Part shown: positions 50,081 to 59,117 of the stretch, piece by piece
Layout: every line of letters starts with the position of its first letter
Position numbering within the stretch: position 1 is the stretch's first letter
NCBI GenBank assembly: GCA_958410215.1
Contig: CATYOF010000004.1
Coordinates: 62,001-126,000, forward strand
Length of the DNA: 64,000 bases
Direction of reading: 5' to 3'
Source of the DNA: an uncultured Cryptobacterium sp.
GTDB lineage: Bacteria; Actinomycetota; Coriobacteriia; Coriobacteriales; Eggerthellaceae
Translations under genes and position numbers: made by a program
Notes under the pieces: model-generated
What the model was told of the DNA's origin: nothing
Database searches by the model: none
Seen by the model: only the letters and a program-made list of their open reading frames with translations

Positions 50081-50707
50081 ATGAATATCGTTTTGCTGGG
50101 CGCTCCTGGCGCTGGTAAAGGAACCCAGGCTGCAAAGCTCGTTGAAAAGTATGGCTATGCTCACATCTCTACGGGCGACATGCTTCGTGCAGCAGTAAAG
50201 AATCAAACTCCTTTGGGTCTTGAAGCAAAGAAGTATATGGATGCAGGCGATTTGGTTCCTGACGAAGTAGTAATTGGCTTGGTTAAGGAACGTCTTCAGG
50301 ATGAGGATACCAAGGCTGGCTTTATTTTGGACGGCTTCCCTCGCACCTCTACCCAGGCAGTAGCTCTTGACTCAGAACTTGCTTCTTTGGATCGTCCTTT
50401 GGATGCAGCGCTGTTGGTTGATGTTGACAAAGAAGTTATTATCAAGCGCCTTACTTCTCGTCGCATGTGTCGTGATTGCGGTTACATTGGTTCTGATAAA
50501 GATGCTAAGTGCCCTAAGTGCGGTGGCGAAATGTATCAGCGCGATGACGACAATGAAGCAACGGTACGCAATCGTCTTGACGTGTATGAAAATTCCACGG
50601 CTCCTCTGATTGACTATTATCGTGGTTGCGATTTGCTCATCGAAATTGATGGCGATCGTGATCCGGAAGCTGTTCTTGCGTCTATTATTGAAGCGCTGGA
50701 TATTTAA
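50081..50707 (+). CDS. adk: Adenylate kinase
   Basis: A 208-residue enzyme: P-loop GAPGAGKGT (7-15), DGFPRT (84-89), and a long LID with a zinc site Cys130/133/144/147. It interconverts ATP+AMP and 2 ADP. ATG 50081 follows AAAGGA; the longer frame from 50030 lacks a site. It has its own terminator and is not followed by map, infA or rpsM. Confidence 0.96.
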   Translation: MNIVLLGAPGAGKGTQAAKLVEKYGYAHISTGDMLRAAVKNQTPLGLEAKKYMDAGDLVPDEVVIGLVKERLQDEDTKAGFILDGFPRTSTQAVALDSELASLDRPLDAALLVDVDKEVIIKRLTSRRMCRDCGYIGSDKDAKCPKCGGEMYQRDDDNEATVRNRLDVYENSTAPLIDYYRGCDLLIEIDGDRDPEAVLASIIEALDI

Positions 50708-50767
50708 GCTATAAAGCCTTCAATAGCAGCCCTTGTCTCAATAGGGAATTCTCTTGCCCATTTGAAT

Positions 50768-50802
50768 AACCCCTGAATCGTTAGATTCAGGGGTTTTCTT
50801 TT
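50768..50802 (+). terminator. Terminator after adk
   Basis: AACCCCTGAATC-GTTA-GATTCAGGGGTT, a perfect 12-bp stem, followed by TTCTTTTC. Confidence 0.88.
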
Positions 50803-50922
50803 CGAGCTAGCAACCAAAAGGTCTATAGCCCTTCTTTTTTACAGGTGAGTGATTTTAGGAAGTTAAAAGAAAACAAATGAACCCATAGGGTAAACAGAAG
50901 TGAATTGATACAATAAGTGCCT

Positions 50923-53160
50923 ATGAGGCCGATTGAAGATGTAACAGATGAAGGTATCGAACTTGCCCGATCGCATGCGCAGCAAATCAAGCATGCGGCT
51001 ATTCGGGTAGGTATTATCTTGGTGCTGGCACTTTTGCTCGAAGTGTTTTTATTCAATATGAACTTTTTTATTTCATCGACCTATGAGCCAGTTAACCTTA
51101 CCAATCAATCTGGTTTGGCTCCGGCTGATTCGAGTGAGGTTGAGGAAGGTAGTTTCGCTCAAAACCAACCCGTGCGGCTTACGGCAACGTCTAACGTTTT
51201 GGAATTTCATGACCTCAACAAGGAAATTCATAATATTCATCTTGATTTTGATAACACTCAGGCGGCACAAAATCTTACTGTTCAAATAAGTTTTACTGAT
51301 TCTGCGCATGAGACGTATTTCAATACAACGGAATATACCTTTGGAGTCCCCGAGGTAGACGTTTCTACGTTTAGTGAAGATAGTCAGTATTTGTATTTAC
51401 AAAGCTCTGGACTTATTCAAGATTTACGCATTGAAATAGTGAATGAAGACGCAACGTATCCTATCGTGTTGAATGCGTTGGTGATTAATGACCCTCAACC
51501 CTTTGCTTTTAATGGCTTGCGGTTTTTTGTGGCGTTCATTGTCCTTCTCTTTGTGTATGTATTTAGGCCAAAGTCGAGTATCTATCGTTGCAAAATAAAA
51601 GAACACCCTCGGTTCAGCCGAGCCTGTATTGTGGCGGCGACCGCATTTGAGGTATTTATCCTGACTGCTTATTTGCTCTTTGGTTCCAATCAGGTTGGTA
51701 TTGCAACTGCTTTCTATAATTCCGGTTCTTGGGATGGGCACAGTATAGTAAACACCTATGAGGTGGGTGGCGAAAACGCTCAGCAATATGCCGAATTAGC
51801 AAAAGCAATGGCGCATGGGCAGTTGTATTTAGAAGAGGAACCTCCTCAGTGGCTTCAGGATATGGAAAACCCTTACGACAAGGGTGCTCGTGATGAATTG
51901 CAAAAACAGACTGGCGAAGCATACCTGTTTGATGTGGCTTATTACGAAGGACACTACTATGTGTATTTTGGGGTACTGCCTGTTTTGCTGTTCTATTTAC
52001 CTTTCTATCTTTTAACAGGGTCAAGCTTCCCTACTGCAATAGGGGTGCTTATAGCCTGTATTGCCTTTATATTAGGAATAACGGCACTTATGGATAGGTT
52101 TGCGCGCTATCACTTTAAACGGGTCAGTTTAGGCTTGTTTCTCCTGCTGCAAATTCCCTTGGTGGGTTGTTCAGGGATGTTGTATCTGGCTAAATTCCCA
52201 ACGTTTTATTCGCTTCCTATTGCGTTGGCGCTTGCTTTTACGGTGTGGGGCTTGTATTTCTGGCTTCATGGGCGTTCATCGCAAAAAGCGTGGGGTTGGT
52301 ATTTAGCAGGTTCGCTCTGTATGGCTTTAGTAGTGGCGTGCCGTCCGCAGTTTGTGGTCTTTTCCCTTTTGGCTTTTCCTTTATTCTGGCGAAAGTTTAT
52401 TACCGAAAAGCATTTATTCACACCTAAAGGGGCACGGGAATTTGCCTGTCTCTTGGCGCCTTATGCCATTGTTGCGGCAGGCATCATGCTTTATAACCGT
52501 GCACGTTTCGGATCGTTCTTTGATTTTGGGGCGAACTATAACCTAACCGTAAATGATATGACCCAGCGCGGCACCAACCCGGGTCGTTTCTTGCCGGCAC
52601 TGTTTGCCTATTTCTTGCAAACACCAACTACAACCGGGGTTTTTCCTTGGATTCAACCTACAACGTTTGACACTACGTATTTAGGGCAAACCATCAAAGA
52701 AGTAACGTTTGGTGGAATTTTGGTATGCCTGCCCATCCTATGGATTCTGGCTTTTGCGAAACCAATTTTGAAATACCGCTTTAAGGTTCGTTCAACTAAT
52801 ACTATTGCGGGTGTGGTTATTACCATGCTTATTTCCGGCGTTGTAGTGGCATGTCTTGATGCCCAGATGGCAGGAATTCTGCAAAGGTATACTGCTGACT
52901 ACAGTACGCTTTTCCTTATGCCAGCGGTCCTTCTTGCGTTTGTTGCAAATGATGCCCTTTCTGCTCATGCAAAAACGGATGAGGGTAAGCTATTTTTCGA
53001 AAAATCGCATGCTTTGTATTTGCGGGGAATCCAAGTAGCAGTAGCACTGAGCATACTTTATGTAACCTTAGTATGTTTTGTTCCTGAAACGGGTTGGTAT
53101 TCTGATGTATACGATTGGGCGTATCAAGATCTTATAGAAATGGTTCAATTCTGGACCTAA
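50923..53160 (+). CDS. Polytopic membrane protein, GT-C glycosyltransferase-like
   Basis: About 745 residues: one N-terminal helix (about 30-50), an outer domain of about 130 residues, then roughly 11-12 helices. A loop after the second or third helix holds ENAQQYAELAKAMAHGQLYL and YDKGARDE...GEAYLFDVAYYEGHYYVYFG, the acidic outer-loop layout of GT-C enzymes that use polyprenyl-phosphate sugars. The role in wall or surface glycan synthesis is inferred. No ribosome-binding site is seen. A TACAAT at 50909-50914 would start transcription almost at the ATG, so the mRNA may be leaderless. Confidence 0.65.
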   Translation: MRPIEDVTDEGIELARSHAQQIKHAAIRVGIILVLALLLEVFLFNMNFFISSTYEPVNLTNQSGLAPADSSEVEEGSFAQNQPVRLTATSNVLEFHDLNKEIHNIHLDFDNTQAAQNLTVQISFTDSAHETYFNTTEYTFGVPEVDVSTFSEDSQYLYLQSSGLIQDLRIEIVNEDATYPIVLNALVINDPQPFAFNGLRFFVAFIVLLFVYVFRPKSSIYRCKIKEHPRFSRACIVAATAFEVFILTAYLLFGSNQVGIATAFYNSGSWDGHSIVNTYEVGGENAQQYAELAKAMAHGQLYLEEEPPQWLQDMENPYDKGARDELQKQTGEAYLFDVAYYEGHYYVYFGVLPVLLFYLPFYLLTGSSFPTAIGVLIACIAFILGITALMDRFARYHFKRVSLGLFLLLQIPLVGCSGMLYLAKFPTFYSLPIALALAFTVWGLYFWLHGRSSQKAWGWYLAGSLCMALVVACRPQFVVFSLLAFPLFWRKFITEKHLFTPKGAREFACLLAPYAIVAAGIMLYNRARFGSFFDFGANYNLTVNDMTQRGTNPGRFLPALFAYFLQTPTTTGVFPWIQPTTFDTTYLGQTIKEVTFGGILVCLPILWILAFAKPILKYRFKVRSTNTIAGVVITMLISGVVVACLDAQMAGILQRYTADYSTLFLMPAVLLAFVANDALSAHAKTDEGKLFFEKSHALYLRGIQVAVALSILYVTLVCFVPETGWYSDVYDWAYQDLIEMVQFWT

Positions 53161-53329
53161 ACATTGCGCCTCTCTGCTCAATTTCACTGCGTTACTGGTA
53201 AATGACTGCTTCATGAAGTGTGCCTCATTCTGTCTTTGAGGCCCAACCGTTCACCACGTTAACTCTACCGATGAACTTAGGTGAATTCCGTCTACCGACC
53301 CATATTGGTCAACCTTGGAAACCCTCACG

Positions 53330-53343
53330 AACAGAAATCTGTT
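53330..53343. promoter_or_regulatory. Palindrome upstream of the oxidoreductase operon
   Basis: AACAGAAATCTGTT is a perfect 6-2-6 palindrome 55 nt before the first subunit gene, a possible operator. A TAGAAT (about 53350-53355) next to it is a weak -10 candidate. Confidence 0.35.
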
Positions 53344-53397
53344 GGTCGATAGAATGGAGGAGCTTGTTTAAAGCGATTTTTTAGCGAGAGGAGAGGT

Positions 53398-53970
53398 ATG
53401 TCACAGTTGACCGAAATCCGCTGGCATGCTCGTGCCGGACAAGGTGCGGTTACGGCTGCAAAGCTCGTAGCGGACACGGCGCTGCTGCAGGGAAATTATA
53501 TTCAGGCTATGCCCGAATATGGTCCAGAACGCACTGGCGCACCACTGAAAGCGTACACCCGTGTATCAAGTGAACCTATTGAAGTTCACAACAATATTCA
53601 GAATCCTAACATCGTTATCGTCATGGACGATACGTTGCTAGCTTCAACTGACGTTATGGAAGGCATTCATGAAGATGGTGTTCTGATTTTCAATACCACC
53701 ATGACTGCTGACGAAGCACGTGCAGCAGTAAATGCTCCTGCTTCAGTTCGTGTTGCAGTAGTAGATGCTTCTGGTATCGCTATGGCAACCATCAAAAAAG
53801 ACATGCCTAACACCCCGATTGTTGGTGCTCTTGCAAAGGTTACGGGCTTGTTCCCCCTCGATCTGGTTAAAGAGCGCTTAGTTATTACTTTTGGCAAGAA
53901 GTTTTCTCAGGAAATGATTGACGCTAACTTGGCGTCTGTTGAGCGTGCGTATCAGGAGGTGCAAGAGTAA
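53398..53970 (+). CDS. porC: 2-oxoacid (pyruvate):ferredoxin oxidoreductase, gamma subunit
   Basis: A 190-residue protein with the gamma-domain pattern IRWHARAGQGAVTAAKLVADTALLQG, MPEYGPERTGAPLKAYTRVS and VGALAKVTGLFPLDLVKE. In the complex it contributes part of the CoA-binding face. First of four coupled genes (gamma-delta-alpha-beta); the stop overlaps the next start. Confidence 0.93.
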   Translation: MSQLTEIRWHARAGQGAVTAAKLVADTALLQGNYIQAMPEYGPERTGAPLKAYTRVSSEPIEVHNNIQNPNIVIVMDDTLLASTDVMEGIHEDGVLIFNTTMTADEARAAVNAPASVRVAVVDASGIAMATIKKDMPNTPIVGALAKVTGLFPLDLVKERLVITFGKKFSQEMIDANLASVERAYQEVQE

Positions 53971-54308
53971 TGTCCAAGTACGAATTCGACGGTTCGAATT
54001 ACGAGAACTGGAAGCCTTCTGATTTCCCTGTAGGCTATGTATGCCCCGAAGGTGGCACATCTAAGAATTGCTATACCGGTGGATGGCGCTCCGATCGTCC
54101 GGTTTGGGATTCAGAAAAGTGCACGAACTGCATGCTGTGCTGGATGTACTGCCCCGATTCATCTATCGAAATTAAAGATGGCGAAATGACGGGTATTGAT
54201 TTGTATCACTGCAAAGGTTGCGGTGTTTGCGTGCATGAATGCAAATTTGGTGCTTTGGAGCTCGTTCCTGAAGTTGAAGCTCAGGCTCAGGAAAAGGAAG
54301 GGGAGTAA
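53970..54308 (+). CDS. porD: 2-oxoacid (pyruvate):ferredoxin oxidoreductase, delta (ferredoxin) subunit
   Basis: A 112-residue protein with two [4Fe-4S] motifs: CTNCMLCWMYCP and CKGCGVCVHECK. It passes electrons from the beta subunit's cluster to free ferredoxin. The start codon overlaps the gamma stop (TAATG). Confidence 0.93.
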   Translation: MSKYEFDGSNYENWKPSDFPVGYVCPEGGTSKNCYTGGWRSDRPVWDSEKCTNCMLCWMYCPDSSIEIKDGEMTGIDLYHCKGCGVCVHECKFGALELVPEVEAQAQEKEGE

Positions 54309-54310
54309 CC

Positions 54311-55498
54311 ATGGCAGAAAAGAAAATGTTTTCCGCTACGGGCAACCAGATGGTGGCAGAGGCATTCCGTCAGGTAAATCCCGATGTAATGGCTGCTTAC
54401 CCTATCACCCCTCAGACCACCATTGTGGAAGGATATGCAAAGTTTGTAGCTGACGGCAAGGTTACTACCGAATATGTTCCGGTAGAATCCGAACATTCTG
54501 CCCTTTCTGCTTGCATCGGTGCTTCTGCTGCAGGCGCTCGCGTAGCTACGGCAACGGCTTCTCAGGGTTTGGCATTCATGTGGGAAGAATTGCACATTGC
54601 TTCTGGTATGCGTTGCCCTATTGTTATGGCAAACGCAAACCGTGCCCTGTCTGCTCCTATTAATATCCATGGTGATCATTCTGACATCATGGGCGTTCGC
54701 GATACGGGCTGGGCTATGATGTTCGCAGAAACCGCCCAGGAAGCCTATGACAACACCATTATTGCTTTCAAGGTAGCAGAAGATAGCGATGTACTGCTTC
54801 CGGTTCTTACCACCCTTGATGGTTTTGTTACCACGCATGCAATGGATAATTGCGTGATGGAAGAAGATCAGGTGGTAAAGGATTACGTAGGCGATTATGA
54901 GCCACTGTATCCACTGCTCGATACCGAAAATCCTGTTGGACACGGCATGTTTGCTACGCTTGGTAACGGCTATATGAAGTACAAGCTTTCCGAGCGCAAG
55001 GCTCTTGATAATGCGTTAGGTGCCTTTGAAAAGCATGGCAAGGAATGGGCTGAAATTACGGGTCGTCCTTTCGATTTGGTAGACACCTGGGGTACTGAAG
55101 ATGCCGATTATCTGATTGTGGTTCTTGGTTCTTGTGCAGGTAATGCTCGTCATCAGGCTCGTTTGCTTCGTGCGGAAGGTAAGAAGGTTGGCGTGGTTCG
55201 TCCTCGCATCTTCCGTCCTTTCCCTGCAGCTCAGATTGTGGAAGCATGCAAGAATGCTAAGGCGGTTGCCGTAATCGACCGTTCCGATTCCTTTGGTTCT
55301 CCTCATGCTCCTTTGGCACTTGAAGTTCGTGCTGCATTCCAGACAGCAGGCTTGCAGGTTCCCGTAAGTGATTACTTGGCTGGCTTGGGCGGTGCTGATA
55401 TCACGCTCGATCAGATGAATCAGGTATTCACCGAACTTGAGCAGCGTGCTCAAGGCACTTATGACGGTTCTATTACCTATCTTGGTATTGAAGAGTAA
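54311..55498 (+). CDS. porA: 2-oxoacid (pyruvate):ferredoxin oxidoreductase, alpha subunit
   Basis: A 395-residue subunit: GNQMVAEAFRQVNPDVMAAYPITPQT at the N-terminus, VESEHSALSACIGASAAGAR (Glu that activates thiamine diphosphate) and GSCAGNARHQARLLRAEGKKVGVVRPRIFRPFP in domain II. It forms the active site with beta. Begins 3 nt after delta. Confidence 0.94.
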   Translation: MAEKKMFSATGNQMVAEAFRQVNPDVMAAYPITPQTTIVEGYAKFVADGKVTTEYVPVESEHSALSACIGASAAGARVATATASQGLAFMWEELHIASGMRCPIVMANANRALSAPINIHGDHSDIMGVRDTGWAMMFAETAQEAYDNTIIAFKVAEDSDVLLPVLTTLDGFVTTHAMDNCVMEEDQVVKDYVGDYEPLYPLLDTENPVGHGMFATLGNGYMKYKLSERKALDNALGAFEKHGKEWAEITGRPFDLVDTWGTEDADYLIVVLGSCAGNARHQARLLRAEGKKVGVVRPRIFRPFPAAQIVEACKNAKAVAVIDRSDSFGSPHAPLALEVRAAFQTAGLQVPVSDYLAGLGGADITLDQMNQVFTELEQRAQGTYDGSITYLGIEE

Positions 55499-55509
55499 GG
55501 GGCAATCTT

Positions 55510-56454
55510 ATGGCTAATATTAAGCAACTTTCTGCCCGCCCCGACGACTTGGCTCCAGGCCATCGCCTGTGCGGCGGCTGCGGCGCTTCCATGGCGGTAC
55601 GTCAGGTTCTCATGGGCCGCAATGATTATGATGTAGTGTGCTGCTCTGCAACGGGTTGTTTGGAAGTTTCCACCACTATTTATCCCGATAATGCATGGGA
55701 AGTTCCTTTCATCCATAACGCTTTTGCTAATGCGGGTGCTACCATTTCTGGTGTAGAGGCAGCATATAAGGGTCTTCAGCGTGCAGGTAAGATTCCTGCC
55801 GATAAAAAGATTAAGTTCGTTGCTTTTGGTGGCGACGGCGGCACGTATGACATCGGTCTGCAATCGCTTTCTGGTGCTATGGAACGCGGTCATGACATTG
55901 TGTATGTGTGCTACGACAATGGCGCCTATATGAACACAGGCATTCAGCGCTCGTCCGCTACTCCTAAGGGTGCTTGGGCTACTACCTCTGAAGTTGGTAA
56001 AGTTCAACAGGGTAAACCACAGGCCCGTAAAGATTTAACCTCCATCATGGCTGCTCACGGTGTTCCTTATGTTGCTCAGGCAACGGTTGGCCATTGGCGC
56101 GACTTGGTTAACAAGGCAGAAAAGGCAATCGCGGTAGATGGTCCTGCATTCCTGAACATTATGGCTCCTTGTCCTCGTGGTTGGCGTTTGGACTCAAGCA
56201 TGACGGCAGAAATTTGCCGCATGGCAGTAAATTCCAAGTTCTGGCCTTTATTCGAGGTAGAAAACGGCAAGTGGAAGGTAACGCCTGTTCGTGATAAGAA
56301 CCTTATTCCTGTTAAGGACTTCTTGAAGCCACAGGGCCGCTTTAAGCACTTGTTTAAGCCTGGTAATGAAGCTTTGCTTGAAGAAATTCAGGCTGACGTT
56401 GATGCATATTGGGAGTACCTGGAAGGCCGCGTAGAAGGTTCTAAGAATCTGTAA
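55510..56454 (+). CDS. porB: 2-oxoacid (pyruvate):ferredoxin oxidoreductase, beta subunit
   Basis: A 314-residue thiamine-diphosphate subunit: CGGCGASMAVRQVL (cluster cysteines), FGGDGGTYDIGLQSL, then CYDNGAYMNTGIQRSSATP (ThDP/Mg motif and substrate loop). The SSATP loop and gene order point to pyruvate as substrate. The enzyme makes acetyl-CoA, CO2 and reduced ferredoxin, central to energy conservation in anaerobes. Confidence 0.94.
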   Translation: MANIKQLSARPDDLAPGHRLCGGCGASMAVRQVLMGRNDYDVVCCSATGCLEVSTTIYPDNAWEVPFIHNAFANAGATISGVEAAYKGLQRAGKIPADKKIKFVAFGGDGGTYDIGLQSLSGAMERGHDIVYVCYDNGAYMNTGIQRSSATPKGAWATTSEVGKVQQGKPQARKDLTSIMAAHGVPYVAQATVGHWRDLVNKAEKAIAVDGPAFLNIMAPCPRGWRLDSSMTAEICRMAVNSKFWPLFEVENGKWKVTPVRDKNLIPVKDFLKPQGRFKHLFKPGNEALLEEIQADVDAYWEYLEGRVEGSKNL

Positions 56455-56510
56455 GCTCAATTTGACTGTTGTTTTGATGCTTGCTTACTAGATAATTGAG
56501 TAATTGCGCT

Positions 56511-56551
56511 AAAGGTCGTTCGGCTTCGGTCGGGCGGCCTTTGCTTTTGAT
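56511..56551 (+). terminator. Terminator after the oxidoreductase operon
   Basis: AAAGGTCGTTCGGC pairs, with small mismatches, with GTCGGGCGGCCTTT around TTCG, followed by GCTTTT. Confidence 0.7.
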
Positions 56552-56641
56552 AAAGCGGGTTCCTGACCACCTTCGAGCAGCCACTACTTCAGTGTGTGTT
56601 TTATCTTGCCGATGTTTTAAGTGCAAAAGGCAACGCTTATC

Positions 56642-56669
56642 TTGAAAGCAGTCTTTAGTGTGCTATAGT
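56642..56669 (+). promoter_or_regulatory. Promoter of the rib operon
   Basis: TTGAAA (56642-56647), a 16-nt spacer and TATAGT (56664-56669), about 25 nt before the riboswitch aptamer. Confidence 0.75.
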
Positions 56670-56694
56670 TTCTTGCAGACAAAACTGAATACAA

Positions 56695-56901
56695 TCTTCA
56701 GGGCGAGGTGAAAGTCCTCACTGGCGGTAACGCAAGGTAATTCCAATTCCCTAGCAAAGGGCGGTTATCAATGTGAAGCCCGCGACCCCGATATGTTGTT
56801 TTGTAAACGCAGTGCTTGTAAGTGATGCGAAAACAAAAGAATTGATCGGGCTGATTCGGTGAAAATCCGAGGCCAACGGTTATAGTCCGGATGGAAGAAG
56901 A
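56695..56901 (+). ncRNA. FMN riboswitch (RFN element)
   Basis: All conserved blocks of the RFN aptamer are present in order: CTTCAGGGCGAGGTGAAAG, TCCTCACTGGCGGTAA, AGCCCGCGA, then after a long variable hairpin GATTCGGTGAAAATCCGA, GGCCAACGGTTATAGTCC and GGATGGAAGAAG. It binds FMN and represses the riboflavin genes that follow. A terminator lies 47 nt downstream, so control is probably by transcription attenuation. Confidence 0.96.
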
Positions 56902-56948
56902 TGATGAATGGGTTGCCAGTTGTTTGGCATATCACGTTGTAAATTCTG

Positions 56949-56982
56949 CCCTGAAATGCGTTGCGTTTCAGGGTTTTTTTAT
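56949..56982 (+). terminator. Riboswitch-controlled terminator
   Basis: CCCTGAAA pairs with TTTCAGGG, then T7. It lies between the FMN aptamer and ribD and is the likely expression platform. Confidence 0.85.
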
Positions 56983-57129
56983 TGTGTGGTGCTGCCGATT
57001 TAGGCTGGCAGTGATGTTTAACTGCTTGTCTTAATAGCGATACGTAAAGGCCTGAGTCAGCAATCCTCCTTACATCATTTCCCGAAATTGTATTCGCGGA
57101 AACGAAAAAAGAAAGGAGGTGTCGTTGGC

Positions 57130-58371
57130 TTGGCTGGAAACAATCAAAGCGTTAGTGATCAATCTGAAATAACCCAAAAGTTAGATGCCAACAATATCGA
57201 TGAGCACTATATGAAAAGAGCTCTCGATCTGGCACGAAATGGTTTTGGGTGGACTAATCCGAATCCTATGGTGGGTGCCGTTTTGGTAAAAGAGGGCCGC
57301 ATTATTGGCGAGGGTTGGCACACCAAGTGCGGAAATCTACATGCCGAACGTGAAGCCTTTGCTCACTGCACAGAAGACCCTCAGGGTGCCACGATGTACG
57401 TAACATTAGAGCCTTGCTGTCATTGGGGTAAAACACCGCCCTGCACTGAAGCGATAATTGAACACGGCATTGCTCGTGTGGTTGTAGGCGCGCCTGATCC
57501 AAATCCGCTGGTGGCAGGAAAAGGAGCAGATCAACTCCGTGAAGCGGGTATTGAGGTTACTGAAGGGGTTATGCTTTCGCAGTGCAGGGAAATCAATAAG
57601 GTCTTTTTTCACTTCATCCAAACAAAACGGCCTTATGTGGTGCTTAAATATGCGATGACCCTTGACGGCAAAATTGCCACTAAAATTGGGGCATCAAAAT
57701 GGATTACGGGTGAAACAGCTCGTGCTCATGTTCATCTGCAGCGTCATAGATTTGCGGCCATTATGGTGGGCATCGGTACGGTGATTTCAGATAATCCTAA
57801 GTTAACTGTTCGCTTGGAAGAGTATGAAAACTCCAAAGATTCATCCATCCGTACAATTTGTTCCTGGAAAAGCAAATCTACCTTTATGAAAGACCCTTTC
57901 CCGGAAGTTGCATTTAGCAACAACCCTACTCGTATTGTTTTGGATAGTTCACTTCAAATTCCTCTCTATGCGAATGTGGTCGCAACGGCAAGAGAGGTGC
58001 CAACTATTATTGCGACATTCTGTGCCGACCCGAATAAAATTTCGGCCTTAAAAGCATATGGCTGCGATGTAGTAATAACGTGTGAGCGCAATGGAAAAGT
58101 GGATTTAAAAGATCTTATGAGCAAGCTTGGTGAACGCGGAATAGACAGCGTATACGTGGAAGGTGGCTCTACCGTTCATGGGGAGTTTATAGACTTGGGC
58201 CTAGTTGACGAAGTGCATGCTTATGTTGCACCAAAAGTATTTGGAGGAACGAAAGCGCCTGGCCCTATAGGAGGCAAGGGCGTTATGCTGCCTACCGAAG
58301 CGTTGCAGTTTACGCGAGTGAAAACTAAACGTCTGGGCAGTGATGTTCTCTTTGAATGCGAGGTGAACTAG
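57130..58371 (+). CDS. ribD: Bifunctional riboflavin biosynthesis deaminase/reductase RibD
   Basis: About 413 residues. The N-terminal deaminase has the zinc site HAE (71-73) and PCC...PPC (95-105); the C-terminal reductase has RPYVVLKYAMTLDGKIA, GIGTVISDNPKLTVR and VEGGSTVHGEFI. It performs the second and third steps from GTP. TTG 57130 was chosen because AAAGGAGGTG ends 10 nt upstream; frame upstream to TTG 57088 runs through that site. An insertion of about 20 residues after TVR is unusual. Confidence 0.93.
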   Translation: MAGNNQSVSDQSEITQKLDANNIDEHYMKRALDLARNGFGWTNPNPMVGAVLVKEGRIIGEGWHTKCGNLHAEREAFAHCTEDPQGATMYVTLEPCCHWGKTPPCTEAIIEHGIARVVVGAPDPNPLVAGKGADQLREAGIEVTEGVMLSQCREINKVFFHFIQTKRPYVVLKYAMTLDGKIATKIGASKWITGETARAHVHLQRHRFAAIMVGIGTVISDNPKLTVRLEEYENSKDSSIRTICSWKSKSTFMKDPFPEVAFSNNPTRIVLDSSLQIPLYANVVATAREVPTIIATFCADPNKISALKAYGCDVVITCERNGKVDLKDLMSKLGERGIDSVYVEGGSTVHGEFIDLGLVDEVHAYVAPKVFGGTKAPGPIGGKGVMLPTEALQFTRVKTKRLGSDVLFECEVN

Positions 58372-59097
58372 ATGTTTACCGGCATTGTAGAAGAAGTGGG
58401 TCGCATTACCTCTGTTCGTAAAGGCGCTCATTCTTGCGTGCTTACCGTTAAAGCTTCAAGGATTTTGGAAGATGTGCATTTGGGCGACAGTATCGCCACT
58501 AATGGGGTATGCCTTACGGTGACGGATTACACCAAGAGCACCTTTTCGGCTGATGTGATGCACGAAACATTGAATCGATCATCGTTGGGAAGCTTACGAG
58601 TAGGCAGCCCTGTAAATCTGGAACGTGCTATGGCAGCAAATGGACGTTTTGGTGGTCATATTGTTTCAGGGCACATTGACGGCACAGGTGTTATCCGCTC
58701 GATCAGGGAAGACGACAATGCAGTGTGGTATTCCATTTCTGCTGAGCCAGACATCGTGCGTCTGATCGTGGAAAAAGGATCCATCGCCATTGATGGTATC
58801 AGTCTTACGGTAGCTTCGGTTTCATCGACGCAGTTCAGCGTATCCATTATTCCTCATACGCGTGCAGAAACGAATCTTGCTTCGAAAAAAGTGGGCGATG
58901 TAGTGAATTTGGAAAACGATGTTGTGGGCAAATATGTTGAGCGGCTATTAGGGGAAGCGGGCTTTATAGCGCTTGCCGACCAGATAAAACATTCTGGTAA
59001 CCATGGGGGCAAAGAAAATGGCCCCTATCGAAGTTCAACAGCTAAGCAGAGCTCATCGGGAATTACGAAAGATTTTCTCATTCAAAACGGATTTTAG
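58372..59097 (+). CDS. ribE: Riboflavin synthase, alpha chain
   Basis: A 241-residue protein of two lumazine-binding repeats: MFTGIVEEVGRI...NGVCLTVTDY (1-96) and GHIDGTGVIRS...DGISLTVASV (97-197). It dismutates two 6,7-dimethyl-8-ribityllumazines to riboflavin. About 35 residues beyond the normal end (KENGPYRSSTAKQSSSG and onward) form an extra C-terminal tail. It begins directly after the ribD stop. Confidence 0.94.
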   Translation: MFTGIVEEVGRITSVRKGAHSCVLTVKASRILEDVHLGDSIATNGVCLTVTDYTKSTFSADVMHETLNRSSLGSLRVGSPVNLERAMAANGRFGGHIVSGHIDGTGVIRSIREDDNAVWYSISAEPDIVRLIVEKGSIAIDGISLTVASVSSTQFSVSIIPHTRAETNLASKKVGDVVNLENDVVGKYVERLLGEAGFIALADQIKHSGNHGGKENGPYRSSTAKQSSSGITKDFLIQNGF

Positions 59098-59117
59098 AAA
59101 AAAGTTTAGGAGCATTC

